64,000 nt of DNA from the NCBI GenBank assembly GCA_942490855.1, contig CALNYS010000002.1:196336-260335 (forward strand), given 5' to 3'. Positions 7,722 through 16,469 of the stretch are shown here, one piece after another. Made by a program: the position numbers and the translations under genes. Source of the stretch: CALNYS01 sp942490855 (GTDB lineage: Bacteria; Planctomycetota; Phycisphaerae; Phycisphaerales; UBA1924). How positions within the stretch are numbered: the first letter of the stretch is position 1; each line of letters starts with the position of its first letter. The notes under the pieces were generated by a model, which saw only the letters and a program-made list of their open reading frames with translations, made no database searches and was not told the origin of the DNA.

Positions 7722-9665
7722 ATGGATTTCTTCGAGCATCAGGACCGCGCGCGCAAGCAGACACGCCGCCTCGTCGCCCTCTTCGTGCTGGGCGTCGTGG
7801 CGGTGGTGGCGTGCACCACGCTCGCGGTGTGGGGCGCGTTTGAGATCTCCGGGATCGCCGCCTCGACCAACGAGAAGACCGCGGGGCACGCCGAGCAGAT
7901 CACGCGCCTCGGGCGCAGCGCGCAAGTGCTCTGGGGCGCGGCGATCGGGACCACGCTGCTCGTTCTGGGCGGGAGCCTGTTCCGGCTGATGCAGCTCGGC
8001 GGTGGCAACGGCGCCGCGATCGCCGAGCGCCTCGGCGGGCGCCTGCTCTCGCACGACAACGCCGACCCCGACGCCCAGCGTCTGCTCAACGTGGTCGAGG
8101 AGATGTCCATCGCGTCGGGAACGCCCGTCCCGCCCGTGTATCTGCTCGAAGACGAGAACGGGATCAACGCGTTCGCGGCGGGTACGACCGTGGAGAACGC
8201 GGCGATCGGCGTGACCCGCGGGTGCGTGCGCCACCTCACGCGCGACGAGCTCCAGGGCGTCATCGGGCACGAGTTCAGCCACATCCTCTCGGGCGACATG
8301 AAGATCAACCTGCGCCTCATCGGCGTGCTCGCGGGCATCCTCGTCATCGGGCACGTGGGGTCTCTGCTGCTGCGTTCTTCGTTCTACGCCAGCGCGGGGT
8401 CGTCGCGCCGCTCGAAAGACGGCGGCGGGCTGGTGATCGCGATCCTCGTGCTCGGGGGATCGCTCGCGCTGATCGGGTTCGTCGGCGCGTTCTTCGGGTC
8501 GTGGATCAAGTCTGCGGTCTCGCGCCAGCGCGAGTACCTCGCGGACGCGTCGGCCGTGCAGTTCACGCGCAGCCGCGACGGGATCGCCGGCGCGCTGAAG
8601 AAGATCGGCGGCTTCCGTCGTCGTTCGCTCCTGCGCACCCCCGCCGCCGACGAGTGCAGCCACATGTTCTTCGGCAAGGGGCTCAACACGATCTTCGCGA
8701 CGCACCCGCCGCTGGCCAAGCGCATCCTCGCGCTCGACCCTTCCTGGGACGGCGAGTTCGCCCGCATCGAGGACCAGGCGCCGGCGCCGAAGCAGCCCGA
8801 GCCGCCCGCGAAGAAACCCCCGCGCATCGCAGCCGACCAGTTCGCACACGCCGTCGCGCTCTCTGCCGCGGCGATGATCGGGCAGCCCACGAACGACCAC
8901 CTGGCGTACGCCGCCAATCTGTACTCGTCCATCCCCGAGCGGCTCCGCGCCATGGCGGGCGACCCTTTCAGCGCGCGTGCAATCATCTGCGCGATGCTCG
9001 TCTCGCGCTTCACGGAAACGCAGCGCGTCCAGCTCTCGGCCGTCCACCGCCTCGGCGGGCCCGGGCTCGTCAGCGAGCTCCGCGCCTCGGCCTCGTCGGT
9101 GGTGAACCTCGACCCGACCCTGCGCCTGCCCCTCCTCGAGCTCGCCGCCCCGTCGCTCAAGCGTCTCTCGCCCGACCAGGCCGAGACGTTCGTCCGCCTC
9201 CTCGACGAGCTGATCAACGCCGACCAGAAGGTGGACCTTTTCGAATGGTGCGTCCGCCGGCTGGTCGTCGGCCCGCTCCGGGGGCGGCGACGCGCCGCGA
9301 CGCATTTCTACAGCGTGAACAAGGACGTCGAGCAGGAGGCAGAGAAGCTCCTCGGCTGGCTGGCGGTCGCCGGGCACTCGGGGCTCAACGACGCGAAGCA
9401 GGCGTACGCGATGGGCGCCGAGCGCTTCGGGATCGACGCCCGCCTGATCCCGCAGAGCGACCACAGCCCCGAAGAGATCGACACGGCGCTCGACACCCTC
9501 GAGAAGACGTCGCCCAAGATCAAGAAGCGCCTCATCGAAGCGTGCGCGACGGTCGTGAGCTTCGACAAAACGGTCACGCCGCAGGAAGCGGAACTCTTCC
9601 GCGCGATCGCCGAGTCGCTGGGCGTGCCGGTCCCGCCGGTGCTGCCCGGCCAGGCGTTGATTTAA
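7722..9665 (+). CDS. LemA-linked M48 family zinc metalloprotease with long C-terminal extension
   Basis: A 647-residue membrane protease. It has two N-terminal helices (about residues 17-42 and 68-90), a catalytic zinc motif HEFSH at residues 183-187 within GVIGHEFSHILSGD, a further pair of helices around 195-260, and the third-ligand region SRQREYLADASAVQFTRSRDGIA. Standard HtpX proteins have about 290 residues; this one has some 300 more, a soluble helical tail (FAHAVALSAAAMIGQP..., SPDQAETFVRLLDELINADQKVDLFEW) with a TerB-like feel but no certain match. It is operonic with LemA. It probably degrades or processes membrane proteins, with the tail for partner binding. A separate short HtpX is encoded at 12.6 kb. 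Confidence 0.9.
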   Translation: MDFFEHQDRARKQTRRLVALFVLGVVAVVACTTLAVWGAFEISGIAASTNEKTAGHAEQITRLGRSAQVLWGAAIGTTLLVLGGSLFRLMQLGGGNGAAIAERLGGRLLSHDNADPDAQRLLNVVEEMSIASGTPVPPVYLLEDENGINAFAAGTTVENAAIGVTRGCVRHLTRDELQGVIGHEFSHILSGDMKINLRLIGVLAGILVIGHVGSLLLRSSFYASAGSSRRSKDGGGLVIAILVLGGSLALIGFVGAFFGSWIKSAVSRQREYLADASAVQFTRSRDGIAGALKKIGGFRRRSLLRTPAADECSHMFFGKGLNTIFATHPPLAKRILALDPSWDGEFARIEDQAPAPKQPEPPAKKPPRIAADQFAHAVALSAAAMIGQPTNDHLAYAANLYSSIPERLRAMAGDPFSARAIICAMLVSRFTETQRVQLSAVHRLGGPGLVSELRASASSVVNLDPTLRLPLLELAAPSLKRLSPDQAETFVRLLDELINADQKVDLFEWCVRRLVVGPLRGRRRAATHFYSVNKDVEQEAEKLLGWLAVAGHSGLNDAKQAYAMGAERFGIDARLIPQSDHSPEEIDTALDTLEKTSPKIKKRLIEACATVVSFDKTVTPQEAELFRAIAESLGVPVPPVLPGQALI

Positions 9666-9669
9666 AGGC

Positions 9670-11256
9670 TCAGCCCTGCGGGCCGGCGGCGCGGACGGCG
9701 TCGCTCATGTCGTACTTCGCGTCGTTGCCGCGGAAGCGGGAGGCGAGGTCCTTGGCCTTCGCGTCGTACTCCTCGCCGCTCTTCCACGTGTTGCGGGGCG
9801 AGAGCACCTCACTGGGCACGCCCTCGACGCTCGTGGGGATGCTCAGCCCGAAGACGGGCTCGGTCTCGAAGGTCGCGTCCGCGAGCGTGCCTTCGAGGAT
9901 CGCGGTGACCATCGCGCGGGTGTAGGCGAGCTTGAAGCGCTTGCCCACGCCGTAGCCGCCGCCCGACCACCCGGTGTTGAGCAGCCACACGTCCGCGCCG
10001 TGCTTGTCGACGCGCTCGGCGAGCATGTCGGCGTACACCCGCGGCGGGCGCGGGAGGAAGGGGCCGCCGAAGCAGGGGCTGAAGTTGGGCAGGGGCTCGG
10101 TCACGCCCGCCTCGGTCCCCGCGAGCTTCGAGGTGTAGCCGTTGATGAAGTAGTACATCGCCTGCTCGCGCGTGAGGCGCGAGACGGGCGGCAGGACGCC
10201 GAACGCGTCCGCGGTCAGGAACACCACGTTCTTCGGGTGCCCGGCGACCGAGGGGATCACGGCGTTGGGGATGTGCTCGACGGGGTACGTCGCCCGGGTG
10301 TTCTCGGTCTTGCTCGTGTCGGTGTAGTCGGGCTCGCGGGTGCGCTCGTCGTAGACGATGTTCTCGAGGACCGAACCGAAGCGGATCGCGCGGTAGATGA
10401 GCGGCTCGCCCTCTTCCGTCAGGTCGACCGCCTTGGCGTAGCACCCGCCCTCGAAGTTGAAGATCCCGTTGTCCGACCACCCGTGCTCGTCGTCGCCCAC
10501 GAGCCCGCGCTCGGGGTCGGCCGAGAGCGTCGTCTTGCCCGTGCCCGAGAGCCCGAAGAAGAGCGCCGCGCCGTTGGGGTCGTCGGGGTCCACGTTCGCC
10601 GAGCAGTGCATCGGGAAGACGCCCGCGTCGGGCATGTCGTAGTTCATCGCGTAGAAGATCGACTTCTTCATCTCGCCCGCGTACTCGGTGCCGAAGATGA
10701 CGACCGTCTTCTTCTCGAGCGACTGCGCCACGCACACCGGGCTCGTGAGCCCGAGCGACTTCTGCTCGTCCTCGGTCAGCTTGTGCGGGCCGCAGTTGAG
10801 GATCACCCAGTCGGCGTCGAAGCCCTCGAGCTGCTCCAGGGTCGGGCGAAGGAAGAGCGTGCGCACGAAGAGGGCGTGCCACGCGTACTCGCACACCGTC
10901 GTCACCTTCAGCTGGTGCTCCGGGTCGGCGCCGACGAACCCGTCGAAGACGTACAGGTCGCTCTGCTCGGCCAGACGCGTGCGCGCCAGTTTTTCGATCG
11001 CGTCGAACGTCTCGGGCGTGATCCCGATGTTCACCTTGCCCCAGTCGACCGAGTCGTGGACGGCCGGCGAGTCCTCGAGGAACTTCTCCTTCGGGCTGCG
11101 TCCCGTGCGGTCGCCCGTTGAGGCGACCAGGGCGCCGTTGGACGCCAGCGTGCCCTCGCCGTTCCGCAGGGCGCACTCGATGAGAGCGGCCGCGGACTGG
11201 TTCCGGTGGACGGTCGCGTTGGAGAAGGTCAGGTCGCGGGCCGCGGCGGTAGACAT
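9670..11256 (-). CDS. pckA: Phosphoenolpyruvate carboxykinase (ATP)
   Basis: Cytosolic gluconeogenic enzyme converting oxaloacetate and ATP to phosphoenolpyruvate, ADP and CO2. With the start at 11256 (MSTAAARDLTFSNATVHRN) it is 528 residues, the usual length; an upstream in-frame extension of 26 low-complexity residues is less likely to be translated. Signatures are GDRTGRSPKEKF, IFGTEYAGEMKKSIF, the P-loop FFGLSGTGKTTLSADPERGLVGDDEH, the metal and nucleotide segment IFNFEGGCYAKAVDL, and GPFLPRPPRVYADMLAERV with NTGWSGGGYGVGKR. All catalytic motifs are intact. It converges on the M48 protease gene with 4 bases between stops and is preceded by the divergent tRNA-His. Confidence 0.97.
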   Translation of the reverse strand: MSTAAARDLTFSNATVHRNQSAAALIECALRNGEGTLASNGALVASTGDRTGRSPKEKFLEDSPAVHDSVDWGKVNIGITPETFDAIEKLARTRLAEQSDLYVFDGFVGADPEHQLKVTTVCEYAWHALFVRTLFLRPTLEQLEGFDADWVILNCGPHKLTEDEQKSLGLTSPVCVAQSLEKKTVVIFGTEYAGEMKKSIFYAMNYDMPDAGVFPMHCSANVDPDDPNGAALFFGLSGTGKTTLSADPERGLVGDDEHGWSDNGIFNFEGGCYAKAVDLTEEGEPLIYRAIRFGSVLENIVYDERTREPDYTDTSKTENTRATYPVEHIPNAVIPSVAGHPKNVVFLTADAFGVLPPVSRLTREQAMYYFINGYTSKLAGTEAGVTEPLPNFSPCFGGPFLPRPPRVYADMLAERVDKHGADVWLLNTGWSGGGYGVGKRFKLAYTRAMVTAILEGTLADATFETEPVFGLSIPTSVEGVPSEVLSPRNTWKSGEEYDAKAKDLASRFRGNDAKYDMSDAVRAAGPQG

Positions 11257-11480
11257 CGCTTGGCTCTCTTTCGAGGTCTGTTCAGTCGGCGTGACGGGGG
11301 CTTGATCGGGGCTCGCGTCGGCCGCCGACCCCACCCCGCAGAGCGTTCAAGTGAGCCGCGTAGTGTAGCGGGGGCTTTGAGCGTTTGCCCGTCAACACGC
11401 CCCAAACAGGACCCGAGACGTTGACCGCCCCGCCCTCGGGACGTACCTTTTCGTGTCTCGCCCGCGACCCGCGGGCCGTC

Positions 11481-11555
11481 GGCGACCATAGCTCAGTCGG
11501 TTAGAGCACCAGGTTGTGATCCTGGGGGTCGCGGGTTCGAATCCCGTTGGTCGCC
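11481..11555 (+). tRNA. tRNA-His (GTG anticodon)
   Basis: A full cloverleaf. Acceptor GCGACCA (11482-11488) pairs with TGGTCGC (11548-11554). The D arm is GCTC/GAGC, the anticodon stem CCAGG/CCTGG encloses loop TTGTGAT with anticodon GTG, and the T arm GCGGG TTCGAAT CCCGT is standard. The G at 11481 faces the C at 11555, so the G-1:C73 pair required by histidyl-tRNA synthetase is encoded in the DNA. CCA is not encoded. Confidence 0.97.
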
Positions 11556-11584
11556 CTTCCCCCCACCGGCCCCGGGGGCCGCCC

Positions 11585-12523
11585 TTACGGGCACGCCCCC
11601 CACGCCGCGAGCAGGACCGCCAGGTCCGCCGAGTCCACGTTGCCGTCGCCGTTGAAGTCGGCGATGCAGTCGGGCTCGCACTCGTCGGGGACGCCGTTCA
11701 TGTTCGTGTCGGGCGCGCCGTTGGCGATATCGCACTCGTCGGGGATGCCGTTCTCGTTGCAGTCGGGCGCGAGGCCTTGGGCGATCTCGAACGGGTCGTG
11801 GATGCCGTTGCCGTTGCAGTCGGTGATCCCGCACTCGGTGCGCCGGTACTTCACGTGCATCACCCACTGCCCGTTCACGCCGAGACTGCAGTTATCAAGC
11901 CAGACCGCCCCGTTGACTTTCACGGCGCTCTTGCCGATCTGACACCCCGCGTTGTCGTGCAGCGGGGCGGGCCCGCCGTTGATGCTCGCGTTGAGGAACT
12001 CGAGCGACGCCATGAAGGGGCCCGAGCTCATGATCCGGTTGCCCGCGAAGCCGGTGATGTCGAACTCGTTGATCGCCCCGTCCGAGAGCACCGGGCCCTT
12101 GGCGACGAACTGCGCGTTGCCGGGGGTGGGCAGGCCGTTCGGGTAGAGCTTGAGCGCCGACTCGAGCTGGTCGGGCTGCCCGCCGCCGGGTGACGACCAC
12201 CCGATCCCGATCGACACAATCTCGATGGGGTAGTGCGAGGCCGGCGCGTTGAGGATCACCGCCATCTCTTCCGTCGGCGTGAACCCGGGGACCGAGACCG
12301 AGCCCTGCCCGACGTAGTTCTGGAGGTTCGGCTCGACGGGGCAGTCGCCGCGCACGTTGCCCGAGAAGAAGCCCGGTTCGACGGTGAGCCCGTCGGCGCC
12401 GCCGATGACGGTCGTGATCTCGTACACCTCGGCGCTCAGACGCGTCGGCGCGTCGACCGCGTCCTGAGCGAACGCGGGAGCGGCGGCGAGAGCGAGCAGA
12501 GAAACAGCGGAGCGGATGCGCAT
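11585..12523 (-). CDS. Secreted dockerin-repeat protein with calcium-loop spacer repeats
   Basis: A 312-residue exported protein, start at 12523 with GGAGGAG upstream. The signal peptide is MRIRSAVSLLALAAAPAFAQ. The body (about residues 20-220) is beta-rich with paired cysteines (RGDCPVE, DNAGCQIG, LDNCSLG) and no known catalytic site. The C-terminal third contains EF-hand-like Asp/Asn repeats (DCNGNGIHDPFEIAQG, DCNENGIPDECDIANG, DTNMNGVPDECEPD), common in planctomycete surface proteins, ending in one dockerin-like unit DFNGDGNVDSADLAVLLAAWG. It is single-gene, between tRNA-His and htpX. It is likely cell-surface or extracellular; ligand unknown. Confidence 0.85.
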   Translation of the reverse strand: MRIRSAVSLLALAAAPAFAQDAVDAPTRLSAEVYEITTVIGGADGLTVEPGFFSGNVRGDCPVEPNLQNYVGQGSVSVPGFTPTEEMAVILNAPASHYPIEIVSIGIGWSSPGGGQPDQLESALKLYPNGLPTPGNAQFVAKGPVLSDGAINEFDITGFAGNRIMSSGPFMASLEFLNASINGGPAPLHDNAGCQIGKSAVKVNGAVWLDNCSLGVNGQWVMHVKYRRTECGITDCNGNGIHDPFEIAQGLAPDCNENGIPDECDIANGAPDTNMNGVPDECEPDCIADFNGDGNVDSADLAVLLAAWGACP

Positions 12524-12601
12524 GACGGGTCTCCTCCAAGAGAACACAAGGACTCTCCTAGACGATACGCCATCACCAGCGAACAGCCAACGAAAATCGC
12601 G

Positions 12602-13447
12602 TCAGAGAGCCGCCTCGACGGCCCGCAGCGACGCGATCCGCTTCTCCGTCGGCGGGTGGCTCGCGAAGAGACCCGTGATCGACTTGGACAGCATCAGCGG
12701 CTCGATGATGAACAGGTTGTTCATCGCCGGGTTGGGCTGCTGCATCGGGACGCGCCCGGCGTACACCTCGAGCTTCTGCAGCGCCGAGATGAGCCCGTCG
12801 GCGCGCCCCGCGATGCGCGCGCCGCCCGCGTCGGCCGCGAACTCGCGCGATCGGCTGATCATCCCCTTGATGACCGCCGCGCCCACCGCCGCGAAGATGA
12901 TCGTCAGGATCCCCACGAGCGGGTTCCCGCCCTCGCGGTTGCCGCCGCCGAAGAACAGGCTCATCTGCGCCACCCACGCGAGCACGCCCGCGATGGTCGC
13001 GGCGACGCACGACGTCAGCGTGTCGCGGTGCTTGACGTGCGCCAGCTCGTGCGCCATCACGCCCTCGAGCTCGCGCTCGTTGAGCAGACGCAGCGCCCCC
13101 TGCGTCACCGCGACGGCCGCCTTCTTGGGGCTCCGACCCGTCGCGAACGCGTTGGGCGCGTCGTGCGGGCAGATGTAGACCTTGGGCATCGGGAGCCCGG
13201 CGTTGGTGCGCAGGCGGTCGACCATCGCGTAGAGCTCGGGGGCGGTCGAGGCGTCGACCTCCTGCCCGCGCATCGACGCGAGGGCGATCTTGTCAGAGAA
13301 CCACCACGCGCCGAGGTTCATCACCCCGCCGAAGAGCAGGGCCACCGTCATCCCGCCGACGCCCCAGCGGGAGCCGACGAGCACGAAAAGGGCCGTCATT
13401 CCGCCCAGGAGGGCGGCTGTTTTCAGGTTGTTGATCCAGACCGTCAT
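12602..13447 (-). CDS. htpX: Protease HtpX homologue
   Basis: A 281-residue membrane zinc metalloprotease of family M48B, usual length. It has two N-terminal helices (residues 10-30 and 32-50), then PKVYICPHDAPNAFATGRSPKKAAVAVTQG (outline), the catalytic HELAH at residues 133-137 in GVMAHELAHVKHRD, two further helices (about 150-165 and 175-195), and the SREFAADAGGARIAGRADGLISAL block with the third zinc ligand. It ends SHPPTEKRIASLRA, characteristic of HtpX. The role known in the family is quality control of misfolded membrane proteins. Start ATG at 13447. Confidence 0.96.
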   Translation of the reverse strand: MTVWINNLKTAALLGGMTALFVLVGSRWGVGGMTVALLFGGVMNLGAWWFSDKIALASMRGQEVDASTAPELYAMVDRLRTNAGLPMPKVYICPHDAPNAFATGRSPKKAAVAVTQGALRLLNERELEGVMAHELAHVKHRDTLTSCVAATIAGVLAWVAQMSLFFGGGNREGGNPLVGILTIIFAAVGAAVIKGMISRSREFAADAGGARIAGRADGLISALQKLEVYAGRVPMQQPNPAMNNLFIIEPLMLSKSITGLFASHPPTEKRIASLRAVEAAL

Positions 13448-13474
13448 GTCGTCCGTGCACTCCGAGGGCGGGGC

Positions 13475-13897
13475 TTATGAGCCGCCGCCCAGAAAATAGA
13501 TGCCGCTCCCGAAATCCTTCTCGCTCGGCGCGGCGCGATCCTTCGACGTGTCCCGCCCGCCCTCGATGACGCTCGCGTCGATCGGGGAGATGGGCTGGTC
13601 GAGCGCGGGCGGGTCGGCGATCGCCGCCCGCACGTACTCGTCTGACAGCGGGGCCAGGCGCGAGCGGCGCAGGTCCACCGGGAACATCCGCGGGCCGCGC
13701 AGCATCCCGGGCGTCATGTTCTGCACCAGCACGAACGGGAGCGACAGGGTGATCACCCGCAGCACGGCGCCGGAGGCCGTGTAGTCCTTCGACGCCTTCG
13801 CGGGCGCCGAGGCGACGCCCTCGTGTCGCGGCGGGTTCTCCGTATCAAGAACCGTCACGAACATCCCGGGCGTCAGATCATCGGGGGCCAGTTGCAT
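13475..13897 (-). CDS. Conserved-looking small soluble protein, unknown function
   Basis: A 140-residue protein; the start at 13897 is preferred because AAAGGAG stands 7 bases before it. It opens MQLAPDDLTPGMFVTVLDTE and contains GAVLRVITLSLPFVLVQNMTPG, then RMFPVDLRRSRLAPLSDEYVRA. The beta-strand pattern with GMFVTVL resembles a small barrel-type adaptor domain, but I cannot assign a family. It lacks a signal peptide or membrane helix. It lies 27 bases upstream of htpX on the same strand and is probably cotranscribed with it. Confidence 0.65.
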   Translation of the reverse strand: MQLAPDDLTPGMFVTVLDTENPPRHEGVASAPAKASKDYTASGAVLRVITLSLPFVLVQNMTPGMLRGPRMFPVDLRRSRLAPLSDEYVRAAIADPPALDQPISPIDASVIEGGRDTSKDRAAPSEKDFGSGIYFLGGGS

Positions 13898-14136
13898 GGC
13901 GAACTCCTTTCCGTCGCACGGCCTCGGCCGCGTGTCCACGATCCTATGCGGCATCTCTGGCGCCGGGTGTCGCCCCTCTCAGGACGCCTCAGGGCCGCCG
14001 ACCCACGCCGTGCGCGCCGCGCGGGGTTCCGCGCCTGCCGTTTCGGCGGTCGCAAGATGTGTACGCGTAGCCGAGCACTGTCCGATAGCACCCGGTGCCG
14101 CCCCCCTTCCTTGTCGCGGCGTTCCGGAGACCAGCG

Positions 14137-15624
14137 ATGCTCGTAGCGACCCAGGCGCCCGTCCCCCAGCTCACCTTCGACGACATCGCCCCCTCCCCCC
14201 CGCCGGTCTCGATCGTCGGCGGCTTCACGCTGGGGGCGAACATCGCCCCCGGGCTCTGGCTGGCCCGCCGACCCGAAGACGACGCCCCCCGCGCCGTCGC
14301 CCGGATCTTCGACCCCGAGTCGATCAACCGGCGCACCATCGAGCGGTTCGCCCACGACGCCGTCCAGCTCAAGCGCATCGACCACCCGGGCGCCGCCCGC
14401 CTCTTCGACGCCGGCATCGTGGCCCTCCCCACCGGCCCGGCGCCCTACCTCGTCGAGGAACTCGTGGACGGTCGCCGCCTCGCCGAGCACGCCCGGAGCA
14501 TGGGCCTGCGCGGTCGCCTGTACGTGCTCGCCAGCCTCGCCGAGACCCTCCACGCGGCCCATCTCAAGGGCGTCGTCCACCGCGACCTGTCGCCCGACCG
14601 CGTGCGCATCGAGGATTCCGGTCGCCTGCGCGTCCGCGGGCTGGGCGTCTCGCACATCACCAACGACGACGTCCGGGCGTTCTCCGCGAGCGCGGCCGCC
14701 TCGGCCTCCCGCGTCGCGCACCTCGCGCCGGAGCAGGCGATCGGCGCGTACGCCGCCATCGATGCGCGCGCCGACGTCTACGCGATCGGCGTCATCGCCT
14801 ACCACCTGCTCACCGGTCGCCCGCCGTACACCCTCGTCGGCTCGGCCAAGGACGCCGCGGGCGTGATCAAGAGCGAGGCCCCCGCCCCGATGGACCTCGG
14901 GCGCGACCCGCTGTCCCTCGACGCCGAGGCGATCATCATGAAAGCGCTCCGCAAGCGCCCCGAGGCCCGTCACCAGTCGGCGTCCGAGCTGGCGACCGAC
15001 CTCACCCGCGCGCTCGCCGGCGAGACCAACTCCGCCCGCCTCGCCCCGGCCAGCCAGCACCTCCGCCTGGCGGTCCGACGCCGCCCGCTGATGCCCGTCG
15101 CCGCGGCCGCGGCCGTGCTCCTGACGCTCGTGGGCGTGGGGGCGATCGGCTTTGCCGCGGCGCCCACCCCCGCGCCGGGGCTGCGGATCATCGAGCCGAC
15201 GCTCGCCGCGTCGCCCGCGCCGGCGCGCCTCACGCTCGTCGCCCACGAGATCCCCGAGCGGACCGAACGCATGGACGCCGCGACGCGCGTGCGCGCGGCC
15301 GAGGCGCACGCGACGGGCGGACGGGCCGACGTCGCCGAGCACCTGCTCTCGGAGCTGATCACCAAAGCCGAGACGCCCGCGGAACGCGCCGCCGCGCAGC
15401 GCGCCCTCGCCGAGCTCTACCTGGACACCGGGCGCGCCGCGGACGCCGAGCCGCTCGCGCTCGAAGCCCTCACCCGCGCCGTTGACGAGCTCGGCGGCGA
15501 CTCCCCCGCGTCCCGCGCCTGCTACCGCACGCTCAGCCGCGTGCTCGAAGCGTCCAGCCGACGCGCGCAGGCGGACCAGTGGTGGTCGCTCCTGGCTGGC
15601 GCCCCCCTCCCCGCGACGCTGTAG
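14137..15624 (+). CDS. Probable pseudokinase: Ser/Thr-kinase-fold membrane protein lacking catalytic residues
   Basis: A 495-residue protein, start at 14137 with CGGAGA before it. Residues about 28-305 follow the Hanks kinase fold (AARLFDAGIVALPTGPAPYLVEELVDG, ASLAETLHAAHLKGVVHRD, HLAPEQAIGAYAAIDARADVYAIGVIAYHLLTGRPPY in outline). The glycine loop is absent; the VAIK lysine is Arg56 (AVARIF); the catalytic loop is HRDLSPDR (149-155) in place of HRDLKxxN; and DFG is replaced by Gly168-Leu-Gly (RVRGLGVSH). Phosphotransfer is therefore unlikely. A membrane helix (about 318-340) is followed by an extracytoplasmic helical domain resembling TPR repeats (RVRAAEAHATGG..., ALAELYLDTGRAADAEPLALEAL). 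A signalling or scaffolding role is inferred. A divergent gene of unknown function lies upstream. Confidence 0.85.
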   Translation: MLVATQAPVPQLTFDDIAPSPPPVSIVGGFTLGANIAPGLWLARRPEDDAPRAVARIFDPESINRRTIERFAHDAVQLKRIDHPGAARLFDAGIVALPTGPAPYLVEELVDGRRLAEHARSMGLRGRLYVLASLAETLHAAHLKGVVHRDLSPDRVRIEDSGRLRVRGLGVSHITNDDVRAFSASAAASASRVAHLAPEQAIGAYAAIDARADVYAIGVIAYHLLTGRPPYTLVGSAKDAAGVIKSEAPAPMDLGRDPLSLDAEAIIMKALRKRPEARHQSASELATDLTRALAGETNSARLAPASQHLRLAVRRRPLMPVAAAAAVLLTLVGVGAIGFAAAPTPAPGLRIIEPTLAASPAPARLTLVAHEIPERTERMDAATRVRAAEAHATGGRADVAEHLLSELITKAETPAERAAAQRALAELYLDTGRAADAEPLALEALTRAVDELGGDSPASRACYRTLSRVLEASSRRAQADQWWSLLAGAPLPATL

Positions 15625-15627
15625 CCC

Positions 15628-16455
15628 TCAGTCGTCCGGGAAGAAGTTCACCCGCTCGTGCCCGCCCTCGAAGAACGTCCGGGGGCGGTACCCCGAGAAC
15701 GCACGAAACTCGCGGATCAGGTGCGCTTGATCGGCGTACCCGAGCTCCGCCGCGAGCCCCGCCCAGTCCACGCGCTCCTGCGCCGCCACCCGCTCGAGGA
15801 TGGGCACGAACCGGAGCACGCGCTGCATCAGCTTGGGCGTGAGCCCGGCGTGACGGGTAAAGAGCTCGACGAATCGTTTGTAGGACACGCTCCCGTCCTG
15901 CTCGACGAGCGCCGTGAACGCGACCTCGCCGGGCGAGTCGCGCAGCCGCTCCAGCGCCAGTCGCACGATCGGAGGCGGCTCGTGCGCCGCGTCGTAGCGC
16001 TCGGCGAGCCAGCCCACCAGCGCACCGACGACCGCCTCGGGGTCCGGCTCGGCGACGAGGCGGGCTCGCAGGCCCGTCACGCTGTCGCCGAAGATCTCAG
16101 CCGCGTCGACCACCCGGTTCGCCAGCGCGCCCAGGGGCGTGTGCGTGAACGCGAGCGCCTCGCCGGGCGCAAACTGGACCGCGGCGAGCCGAAAACCCGG
16201 CGCGGTCGCGCTGATCGAGAGCCGTTCGGAGTGCGCCCCGGAGAACCACGCGCCGCGGAATTCGCGCACGGGCGCCTTCGTTTCGGGGTCGAGCACGGCG
16301 CGGGGCGCCCCGTCGAGCTCGATGACCAGGTGCGTGCGCCCGCTCGGGACCAGACGCTCGGTCCGGTGCTCGGGCTCGTACGACTCCAGACAGAACACCG
16401 ATTCGACCGCCCCTTGCAGTGGCGGCTCGCTCGGGCTGACGGCGTGGTGCTTCAC
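15628..16455 (-). CDS. AraC-family transcriptional regulator
   Basis: A 275-residue protein, probable GTG start at 16455. The N-terminal domain (about 1-150) holds LVPSGRTHLVIELDGAPRAVL and WFSGAHSERLSISATAPGFRLAAVQFAPGEA (outline), the DUF6597-type sensor seen in AraC-like regulators. The C-terminal domain (about 160-262) has the two helix-turn-helices: VSYKRFVELFTRHAGLTPKLMQRVLRF and WAGLAAELGYADQAHLIREFRAFSGYRPRTF (outline), the latter a textbook AraC second helix. It lies 15 bases after the SRPBCC protein gene on the same strand, so it probably controls that operon. The inducer is not evident. It converges with the pseudokinase gene, 3 bases apart. Confidence 0.9.
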   Translation of the reverse strand: MKHHAVSPSEPPLQGAVESVFCLESYEPEHRTERLVPSGRTHLVIELDGAPRAVLDPETKAPVREFRGAWFSGAHSERLSISATAPGFRLAAVQFAPGEALAFTHTPLGALANRVVDAAEIFGDSVTGLRARLVAEPDPEAVVGALVGWLAERYDAAHEPPPIVRLALERLRDSPGEVAFTALVEQDGSVSYKRFVELFTRHAGLTPKLMQRVLRFVPILERVAAQERVDWAGLAAELGYADQAHLIREFRAFSGYRPRTFFEGGHERVNFFPDD

Positions 16456-16469
16456 GCCGGGGAGTCTAG

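Noticed and set aside
7113..9464. A 783-codon minus-strand open frame opposite LemA and the M48 protease
   Set aside because: It has no ribosome site, signal or domain, while the opposite strand encodes two clear families in tandem.
11256..11334. Longer N-terminus for PEP carboxykinase
   Set aside because: The extra 26 residues are low-complexity Ser/Pro/Thr/Gln sequence. The shorter start gives the family's normal length and first conserved residues.
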